Of a stretch of DNA of 64,000 nt, positions 56,861-64,000 are shown piece by piece. Position numbers and translations under genes: made by a program. Positions within the stretch are counted from its first letter, which is position 1; every line of letters starts with the position of its first letter. The notes below the pieces were generated by a model. The model was not told where the DNA came from and ran no database searches. It saw only the letters and a list, made by a program, of their open reading frames with translations. The DNA comes from Protonemura montana (Eukaryota; Arthropoda; Insecta; Plecoptera; Nemouridae): assembly GCA_947568835.1 (NCBI GenBank), contig OX387609.1, forward strand, positions 7,889,660 to 7,953,659, written 5' to 3'.

Positions 56861-56865
56861 ATGGC

Positions 56866-56972
56866 GACCAGTTCAAAACAAAATCCAGTTCATAACTCCC
56901 TTAAATCCTTCGGGATTAAATCCAGAGCAAGATAGGTTGTCGTCATGGAGATAACATGTTAATCTCGTCAGG
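56866..56972. mobile_element. MITE fragment (family M1) next to the Harbinger element
   Basis: CAGCTGCTATGGCGACCAG and ATAGGTTGTCGTCATGGAGA followed by TAACATGTTAA recall the core of 21354-21510. It abuts the left end of the Harbinger transposon. Confidence 0.35.
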
Positions 56973-56975
56973 AGT

Positions 56976-57008
56976 GCTATTCTCGAAATCGGAAAGTTAC
57001 CACGTGCT
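56976..57008 (+). repeat. Harbinger left terminal inverted repeat
   Basis: GCTATTCTCGAAAT, a 7-base difference, then TTACCACGTG. Partner at 61464-61493. Confidence 0.75.
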
Positions 57009-57359
57009 ACCGTATGATATCACTTTGACTTAGTTATGACGAGCTGTTTTAACACTTCATAAGATATGAAATGGCTGCGCTTCTTAATTGGTATTCTCGA
57101 ACCGAAGTGTTAATTCTGTTTGATTTCATAGACGCTGCGCGCGCTATGACACGGCGCATGCGCTTATCGACGGTAGTTTACCGCCACTTTCCAGAAACTC
57201 TAACCTCTAAAGTGTGTTGTTCGATCGTTCGGCTTTTCGGGTTAGATTTTTGTTCAGTTTTGGTCGTTTTTTCAGTTTTGGTCGTTGCGTTTTCGTGTTG
57301 TGTCGTGTGACGTGTGTCTAATTGTCGGGTCGTGTTGTTTATATCGTTGTATCGTGCTC

Positions 57360-57630
57360 TTTTGGACTTGTTTTTTGTGTTTCTTGTTGGTGGTTTGGAT
57401 TGCTATTTTGGACTTGTTTTTTTGCTCTTTCGGACTTGTTTTTTTTTGCTTTTTTGGACTTGTTTTTTTGCTATTTTGGACTTTTTTATTTTGCTCTTTT
57501 GGACTTGTTTTTTGTGTTTCTTGTTTGTGGTTTCGTTTAGTTTTTGGACTTGTACTTGGGGTTAGTTTGGTTCGGTTTGGTTTGGGTGAAGGTTTCGGTG
57601 TTGGTTTTGGTTTTGGTTTTGGTTTTGTTG
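57360..57630 (+). repeat. T-rich tandem GGACTTG repeats and GGTTTT repeats before the Myb gene
   Basis: TTTTGGACTTGTTTTTT-like units recur about seven times between 57364 and 57551, followed by GGTTTT repeats at about 57602-57628. The stretch ends some 30 bp before the ATG at 57661, so it is probably the leader of the Myb-like transcript. Translated frames through it are just Leu/Phe/Cys-rich low complexity. Confidence 0.75.
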
Positions 57631-57660
57631 GTGTTGTTTTGTTGGTTTTGGTGATTAATC

Positions 57661-59055
57661 ATGGAACAGAAAGCTGGCACGCAGAAGCGCGGGTCAAGAT
57701 TTAAGCCCTGCCAACTCAGGCCGCTGTTCAACGCCGTCAAGGCACGACCGAAATTAATGTTTGCGAAGTTTTCGAACACATTTACCCAATTGGATAGCCA
57801 GAGGCTGTGGGAGGAAGTGGCGATTGAAGTCAACGCTGATGGGTCGGGGCCACCAAAGACGGGGGTGAAGTGGGCGAAGGTATGATAAGTACCAAAAGTA
57901 TTTTAATTTTTGTTCTAAACAATGCATGTAGTCTGTTGTAGTGATTCAGAGATGGGAATTTGCTTTTGCAAATTAGTGCAGAATTCCCCATGTACCTATG
58001 TCCAATATAACTACCTATATATGTTTGACACTTGGTGAAATACTATAAATAGATACTACTTGAATGGGCCAAAATACCATATATCAATTGTGCTCTTCTG
58101 CAATTAGGTGTGGTCCGACCAGAAAAGGGCCATCAAGGCGCACCAGGCGGCCATCCTGAGGGGCTTGCGGGCAACCGGGGGTGGTCCACCCGACACAATT
58201 GAGCCGCTCTCCCCACTAGAGGAAGAGATAATTACCTACATGGGGCAGACCACCATCTCCGGGGATGAATCTACCCCGGTGCCCGAGATCAGAAGAGTGG
58301 TAAATTAACTCCAGCTTGATTTAGTTTCCATCACTAGATGCCCATCTTCGTTTGTAGTACAAATCCTGAACAGTAGGTACCTAGCTGATATTTAATTTTA
58401 TAACTGCATCACTAAGCAATATATCCATGTTATGAATGAATGCCATGCTGCAAAGCACATGATCGTTACTAGGTATAATTGCGTCATGAATTTGACATCA
58501 GACAAGAAGCATTAAAATCATACTTCGGTACTTGATACCTTGAAGTAATGTAAATAAGTTAGTTCTGTGTGTGTCAAGTACTACACAAACACACTTTCAG
58601 ATAAAGCCTTCTTTACAGTTTTCAATAATGCATTTGGTACATGTTTAGGAATGCTCTGCCCCAGTGGCGGAGCCACCCTTAGTCAGCAACCAGTTGGCCT
58701 CTACCAGCAACGGCGGGGACAGCAACACCTCAGCACCTCCTCAGCAACGACTAGGTATGTTTGTGTCTGTCAGGCAACAGATTATATTTTGTCTTATCTA
58801 CCAGTGGGTGTAGATTTGGAAATATTCTTTTTTTCAGAGCAAGCTTTGCGTCCAAAAAGGAAGGCCTCGCCCCCGTCTGTGCAAGATTTACCACCTGGCA
58901 AGAGGGCGGCTCAGGACCTCCTGAACTATCAGGAAGAAATTCTGGCCATTCGTCACCAGGAGCTGAGCCTAAAGAAGCGGAGGCTAGAACTGGAGGAGAG
59001 GAAAGTCCTTGCCCTCGAATCCATCGCTACATCATTAGCGCAAGGGCACCGCTGA
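57661..59055 (+). CDS. Harbinger Myb/SANT-like DNA-binding protein (spliced)
   Basis: This is the second protein of Harbinger elements, which in the characterised systems binds the transposon ends and carries the transposase into the nucleus. Exons: 57661-57879 (73 codons), 58108-58299 (64 codons), about 58673-58754, and 58838-59055. Donors are AAG/GTATGA, GTG/GTAAAT and CTAG/GTATGT; acceptors are CAATTAG and TTTTTTTCAG. The third exon's acceptor is the least certain (AG at 58663 or 58671; the latter keeps phase). The product is about 236 residues. Residues 10-95 form the Myb-like three-helix region (LMFAKFSNTFTQLDSQRLWE, then VKWAKVWSDQKRAIKAHQAA), followed by the family's TGGGPP...LSPLEEEIITYM motif. 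A basic PKRK and a Glu/Lys/Leu coiled coil (residues about 195-232) close it. The reading frame is intact. Confidence 0.82.
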
Positions 59056-59140
59056 ATGCGAAATCTTTTGCTTTATTTAAAATAATATTATGATGGTTTT
59101 TAGACTCATGTCTACTTAATTTATCCTTAGCACAAGTTTT

Positions 59141-59366
59141 TAGAAAAACTATTTGAACTGGGTTTTGAATGCTAAGTAAAGGGCTACTAAATTTCCCGAC
59201 GTTTCGTAACATATACTAGTTACTTCTTCAGAGGTTTGAGCAGTCCTGGTACTAATTCCAGGACTGCTCAAACCTCTGAAGAAGTAACTAGTATATGTTA
59301 CGAAACGTCGGGAAATTTAGTAGCCCTTTACTTAGCATTCAAAACCCAGTTCAAATAGTTTCTCTA
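59141..59366. repeat. Near-perfect palindrome with 109-bp arms (family M2)
   Basis: The arms 59141-59249 and 59258-59366 are reverse complements with a single mismatch near the outer end; the loop is 8 bases. Each arm carries AACTATTTGAACTGGGTTTT, GCTAAGTAAAGGGCTACTAA and TTTCCCGACGTTTCGTAACA. Single-arm relatives lie at 32991 and 40262. It is nested between the convergent genes of the Harbinger element and followed by an A-rich tract (59367-59395). Confidence 0.93.
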
Positions 59367-59670
59367 AAAAAAAAAAAAAAATAAAATAAAATAATATTCT
59401 TTTCAAAATTGACACTTTGTCCAAGTGGTCTGTGGGCTGAACTTTGTTTCCATTGCGAACTCTGTTCTTTGCAGCTAGTTACTTTTGATGGTTTGATTTT
59501 CGGTGCGAAGTTGCGTAGGGTGACTGACCGAAGTGATAACACTATAGTTTCATTCTTGTAGGTGGCTTCTTGACTATTTGCATTTCTAACTAGTTACAGT
59601 AGCTAGTTTAGTTTTAGTAACTGGTCCACATATTTATAATTTTTATTTTGATACAGACCGAACAGAAAAG

Positions 59671-61266
59671 TTACAAAACATTCAGGAAATATTGGTTTGC
59701 GATCTGGTCCTGGATGTGTCGCCCTTGATGTAACCAGCGACCGCGATGTGGCCCGTGATACTGGATGGGATTATCTTCGACATTTGGCTGGTGTACCTGC
59801 TCCTCCTCGGCCCCAACCATTAGCTCTCCTGGAGCTAGAGCCAGTGGCAGGCGAGCATTTATGCAGATGTTGTGTAAGATGGCACATGCATTTATTATGG
59901 GCCCTGCAGCTTGTGGGTGGTAATGCAGGCATCGGTGCCTTAACAAGCATCGGAAGCGAGACTTGAGGAGGCCGATGCACCTTTCTACCACATTGCGGCA
60001 TTTTATCTGGCGCCGGTTGAAGCGCGCTTGCGGAGAGTCTGGCTGTGGATGGTTCACTGGCACCATTAGCCACGGTTCTAGTGGGTATCCACTATCTCCT
60101 GAAATATTGCCATGTGTATTGTACTGATTGTAAGTAATGTTCCTTTAAATATGTAAATATGTATGGAAAAAAGTTATATATGTGGTCAAATATGTAAGGC
60201 TGTGAAACCGAACGGTTCACTAAAATTTGAAGGCTGTGAAACATTGTAGTTATGCTACATTAAATAAATTATCTTACCAATCAGCCATGTGTTCCTTTGT
60301 CCAGCATTGTACTCTGCCACCATGAATTCCCGTACAGCACCGTAAGCCCATATATGGCTGTCGTTTGTTGATCCGGGGAATCTTGCATTAATAGATGTTA
60401 TTCGCATTTCAGCATTGCAACCCTAACGAAGGATTAGAGCGAACGTTTAAATCAAAGTGGGGTAGGTAGGTAGATAGGGTGGTAGGTAGGTACTTACTAT
60501 TTCAACATTAATTGAGTGGAAGTTTTTTCTGTTCACGTATGCTCTCTCCAAGTACTGCAAATTATCTTTTGGAGGGGCAACAATGGCAACGTGAGTTCCA
60601 TCGATAGCAGATATAGTTCCTGGGAATCCGCCAAGCTGCATGAATCTGTGAAAGTAACAATTTATTTATACCAAAGCAGGTAGTCTGTGCAATGCAATAA
60701 AGCTATACTTCTCAGACAACGTACTTCTGTTTTTCGATCGCTTGTTCTTCGTTTGTTGTTGGGAATTTTATTACTTCGTTCAGCAGCACTGCGTTTATAG
60801 CAGCAGTCACCTCTGCCAAACTCCTTGATATTGAGGGCTGGCTAACATTTAAGGTGTAATCATTTGCAATGGGTAGCTGATAGCTTCCTGTTGCATAAAA
60901 TCGTAGTGCAGAAAGTACCTGTCATTAAAAAGAAAATATTTACTGATGTAAGTAGATATTATCAAAATGAGGAATAAAGTTAAATATTCACAATAGTGGT
61001 ACGAAATTACGACATACCTTTGCCTCTACAGTGAGAGAACCCACTCGAAGGATGGGAAATTGTGGCCTAACAGCCTCAATGAGTTCTATTGCCAGTGGTT
61101 TTGTCAGTCGAAAATATCTTTTAAAGTCATTATCACTTAAAGAGAATGCATCCACATTCTCCCTGTAAGTTCTAGGCGCATTCCTGTGTAAAACGATTTC
61201 TTCCAAATCTATTTCATTAATTAAATTAACTGCGTGATCCATCCATAACCCTTCAATTTCGTCCAT
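59671..61266 (-). CDS. Harbinger DDE transposase (five exons)
   Basis: HARBI1-like transposase (DDE superfamily 4) that cuts and pastes the element. Minus-strand exons: 61266-61018, 60918-60725, 60645-60498, 60422-60278 and 60098-59671. All junctions are GT-AG and all phases agree (0, 2, 0, 1). The product is about 387 residues from the ATG at 61266; an in-frame ATG at 61362 would add 32. Human HARBI1 has 349. Catalytic residues: D163 in AIDGTH, D218 in FPGSTNDSHIW and E284 in RNVVERCIGLLKSRF. Other family signatures are VLSALRFYATGSYQ with VSQPSISR (helix-turn-helix region, residues 84-125), GDSGYPLEPWLMVPV, and INACAILHNICI near the C-terminus. I see no stop codon or frameshift. The gene converges on the Myb-like gene, as is usual for these elements. 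Confidence 0.9.
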
Positions 61267-61463
61267 TTTTGTAACGAAACTATCTTTTGTTTTCAAATCA
61301 TATCGATACCACGAGGGTTTCAGCTTGTGGTAAGTTATCACGAGTGTTAAGGAGAAAATCATATCTTAGCGCGTGTTAACATTTGGGGAATACCAAAACG
61401 AGATAGCATTTCATAAGTGACGTCACATGACCTTGTATCATAAGTTAAGAAGTGCTAACTTCA

Positions 61464-61493
61464 GTTATCACGTGGTAATATTTCGAGAATAGC
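61464..61493 (-). repeat. Harbinger right terminal inverted repeat
   Basis: The reverse complement reads GCTATTCTCGAAATATTACC then ACGTG, matching 56976-57008 except for a short insertion in the left copy. Confidence 0.75.
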
Positions 61494-61590
61494 CGTCCAG
61501 GCAAGTGTAGCATCCCTGTAGCTAAAATGAGGCCAAAAAGGCAATCCATTTTGTGTGTTTTTTCATCCTTGTTTGGCAGTAGAAGTACAA

Positions 61591-61957
61591 GTATTGATTC
61601 ATTAGTGGTGTTTAGCGACGCAATGTTTTGGCCACGGGCCCTGTGGCACATGGTCTTATAACGTCGGTGAATGAGTGGATGATGATGAGGGGGGTGATAC
61701 GTCCAGCCGAACCTAGAAAGGAAAACTGACACAACGTCCCTTCCGAAGGACGGTACAAAGCGACCTATGAGATTCCTTCAAAAAACCATGCTGTCGAGAG
61801 GTTGATAAGCAAGGATAATGAAGTTGCTGTACCAACTTTCATACCCTAACCTCTCTACCGCACAGAACTGGTCGGTCACCCATCAAATGACCGACCAAGC
61901 GCAGTTTGGAACTTTGTTGATCTCACGAGAATCGGCGTTTCCAACACGTCAAACGCG
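61591..61957 (-). mobile_element. 5S-derived SINE, diverged full-length copy
   Basis: Tail GTATTGATTC (plus strand), 3' end GTGTTTAGCGACGCAATGTT, body with CCGAAGGACGG and ACCATGCTGTCGAGAGGTTG, a shortened linker, and a much-changed head at 61875-61957. It lies 100 bp outside the Harbinger right end. Confidence 0.82.
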
Positions 61958-62542
61958 ATGATGCATGTACATGCAAGTACAACGAATGTGAATTATTTGT
62001 CAATGCATTTACAAATAGTACACCAATCACTTGCATTGCTGCATTGAATGGATATTGCTGTAATTACACGAGCATGGAGCACGCACTTGTGAGCAAATTG
62101 TTTATAATTTAATAGTTATTGTGATTAAGGGGTAGCTGCTATCGGTCGGATTTTGATTTATTATTCATGGTAAAGCGCATGATACGTTACTTGGAGGTAT
62201 GATAGGTTAGTTTTCAACTTCCAGCTTTAGCTAGTACGCATTTCAATGTGCTCTATAATTTTAATGTACTAGCTTTAGTGAAAAGTAGCCCTGTGTTTTA
62301 TGAAACTGAGTTTCAAGCCTCCATTTCGCTGTGGTATCCATCCTATCACCACATTTCAACAGCTGTTTGGACCCACAGACACCCTCTTATATATTTTGCA
62401 AGAAACCGTCAAGATCTCAATGTACATTCCCAAAGAGATTGCATGACAGTAGCAACATGAACACTTTACCACAAGAATAACAAAACCAACCACATAAAGA
62501 CAAACACGGAATGTCAATTCTGCTTTAAAATTTAATTTTTTT
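61958..62542. other. Stretch without a recognised gene
   Basis: No family or coding signal was recognised. Confidence 0.4.
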
Positions 62543-62692
62543 TGTCCGATTTCACCAAAATCTCAACTTCTAGTTGAAGTATTAGTTGAAATTATTGCCA
62601 TTGCAACTTCCAAACACATCCAGTGAGATTAAAATGTTTCTGTGAGCTAGAGGTACAACTCATAAATTAACATTTTGGTAAACCCAACCTAA
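62543..62692. mobile_element. MITE, family M1
   Basis: The ends CCGATTTCACCAAAATCTCA and TTAACATTTTGGTAAACCC are inverted relatives. The core has TTGAAGTATTAGTTGAAATT, TTGCCATTGCAACTTCCAA and GTTTCTGTGAG, as in 10365-10803. Confidence 0.65.
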
Positions 62693-62730
62693 GCACGAGA
62701 AATTTCAGATACCATAAAATCAAAAATAAT

Positions 62731-62860
62731 TTGGAACTCGTCCAATTGACGACGTTGGTCTCACTGGCGCTGCCGATCATTGCTGTACAGTTCTCTCTGT
62801 CTAACCCGTGGATCACTCGTCACGATGCTAACGCACTCTGTCGACTGATTTCTAACCTTC
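62731..62860 (+). repeat. Dispersed repeat F130, copy 3
   Basis: TTGGTCTCACTGGCGCTGCC, GATCATTGCTGTACAGTTCT, CTCTGTCTAACCC and CGATGCTAACGCACTCTGTC match the copies at 20326 and 33929. Confidence 0.65.
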
Positions 62861-63717
62861 TAGAAATATTAATCTTTGGGAGAAGTGCTTGTGATTCCAT
62901 GTCAAATGGCTGAGACATGCACTACATCTCCCCATTCAGATGTCAGCCGAGATCGTCAAAGCTATTTAACCCCGCTGTAGAGACTGAATTCTGAAAAGAG
63001 TTTTAAAGGTCGATCCATTCAGGCGCTGAAAAATGCACTCTCGTGGTGCATTTTCACAACGTGTACCTCACCTTTCACACTCGTGTGCTTCACGTTTTTA
63101 TGGTAAAGGGGTGGAATCCTGGAAAGTTCCTTTCATGTCGCTATCCATATAGAATCTAAAGTAAATATGAAATCTTTAAATTCTACAAAAAACCAGGGTT
63201 CGCCGAGCCTGGAGCGGGTAAACAGGGTTTTTGAAAGATCTATTTGTCGAATGGTTCTAGAATGGGGAAAAGAAAATACCCCTTGAGAGTTTAAGCCTGG
63301 TGGTCTGGTGGTATATAGGCGTAAAACCCGGTTTGCAAAACTACTGTAGTCCCGAAGCTATATCAAACGATTTGCTGGTTCGTCAGATGGAAAGAAAGAA
63401 AACGTAATGGCGGCGATGGACGGGCGAATTCTTGTTCTATTTTCTATTTTCGCGAAGAAAACTCGCGTGGAAAATGTTCACAATTTTCTATGGCAAAGTT
63501 TGTTTTTAAAGGGCAATTTTCTTTAAACTGCTTTTGATCCCGCTCTGATTGCTTGTCATTTGGGAAAAGCAATTAATTTTTCTTGTCTAAGCTAGCACAA
63601 GAAAAAAAAAAATAGTATGCAAATAAAATCGCCGTCTTAATGTCAAAATCAACGGGGCTGCAGTATTTTCTTATTAAAGCTACCAGTTATAATGGTCGAC
63701 AGCACCGCAGCTGAAAT
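62861..63717. other. Stretch without a recognised gene; one small hairpin
   Basis: An AAAATGCAC...GTGCATTTT inverted repeat lies at about 63030-63054. No other signal was recognised. Confidence 0.4.
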
Positions 63718-64000
63718 ATTGTGTTTGACGACGCACTGTTTTGAAAACGCGTCCTGTGGCGTGACACTAGTCTTATGGAGTCGGTGAATGAGTAGGTGGT
63801 GATGGGGACAGTTAAGAGCTTCACCTAGCCTAGAAGGCAGAAAGGGAAACTCGAATTCGGCTAGTCGACTTAGGCAAAAAGCACCAAGGGGGCAACCGCC
63901 TTAACGTCCCTTCTGAAGGACGGTACAACGCGAACAGCAGAATTCCTTCACAAATCCATGTCGTCGAGAGGTTGATAAGCAAGGCGAGTGAAGTTGTTGT
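63718..64000 (-). mobile_element. 5S-derived SINE, cut by the window end
   Basis: The 3' end GTGTTTGACGACGCACTGTT and the body through GAGAGGTTGATAAGCAAGGC are present. The head would lie beyond 64000. Confidence 0.87.

Larger units (their letters stand above)
56976..61493. mobile_element. Two-gene PIF/Harbinger DNA transposon, apparently whole
   Basis: The left end GCTATTCTCGAAATCGGAAA then GTTACCACGTG matches the inverted right end GCTATTCTCGAAATATTACC then ACGTG. A second block (ATGAAATGGCT and GGTATTC) is also shared further in. Inside lie a Myb/SANT-like gene (plus) and a DDE transposase gene (minus), converging, the usual two-protein organisation of animal Harbinger elements. Both have open, phase-consistent exons. 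No clear 3-bp target duplication is visible (AGT on the left, CGT on the right). A foldback element (59141-59366) sits between the two 3' ends. The length of about 4.5 kb is normal for the family. Confidence 0.88.

Noticed and set aside
57285-57704. Hydrophobic Leu/Phe/Cys-rich frame resembling a membrane protein
   Set aside because: It is a translation of T-rich tandem repeats upstream of the Myb-like gene and overlaps its first exon in another frame.
1-64000. LTR retroelement, retrovirus, Polinton or other virus-like element
   Set aside because: No reverse transcriptase, integrase, capsid or envelope-like frame and no long terminal direct repeats were recognised.

Overview
The window looks like nuclear DNA of an invertebrate animal, most likely an arthropod. 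It is AT-rich and gene-poor. Its coding pieces are split by GT-AG introns, one promoter has a TATA box paired with an arthropod-type TCAGT initiator, and dispersed repeats cover much of it. The species cannot be named from the sequence alone.

Host genes. The one well-supported host gene is on the plus strand. An exon at 12385-12612 joins in phase to a long terminal exon at 14225-17279, with a poly(A) signal at 17823. Together they encode about 1,093 residues of a charged, serine-rich, probably disordered protein that I do not recognise; its start lies upstream. A possible earlier exon ends at 1962 in the matching phase. Weaker host pieces are a Thr/Pro-rich minus-strand exon (23384-23573), a TATA/initiator promoter with a non-coding first exon (38030-38198), a possible terminal exon at 7346-7552, a possible signal-peptide exon (38930-39026, minus) and an unplaced reading frame of 126 codons at 27657-28037.

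Mobile DNA. (1) A SINE whose head comes from 5S rRNA occurs in about 18 copies and fragments. Most carry one 5S head, one carries two, one carries three, and one (42314-43598) carries eleven heads in a 91-bp tandem array in front of a single body and tail. (2) A two-gene PIF/Harbinger DNA transposon at about 56976-61493 looks whole: a Myb/SANT-like protein on the plus strand and a five-exon DDE transposase on the minus strand, converging on each other, with similar inverted ends. (3) A small family carries a clean tRNA cloverleaf on an extended acceptor stem inside inverted repeats (about 5835, 44113, 47020, 49030). (4) A dispersed repeat of about 390 bp (about 2095, 25390, 37010, 55195 and fragments) has in one copy expanded into a 50-bp satellite of about 16 units. 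(5) Several foldback or MITE-like families occur, including a nearly perfect 109-bp-arm palindrome nested in the Harbinger element.

Layout. 1-12 kb: possible 5' region of the host gene and dispersed repeats. 12.4-17.9 kb: the main gene. 18-31 kb: repeats, the minus-strand exon and the 50-bp satellite. 31-42 kb: repeats and the orphan promoter. 42.3-43.6 kb: the eleven-head SINE. 44-50 kb: the tRNA-like elements. 50-57 kb: mostly featureless DNA with a few MITEs. 57-61.5 kb: Harbinger. 61.5-64 kb: more SINEs and MITEs. No CRISPR array, bacterial operon, rRNA unit, LTR element or virus-like element was recognised.
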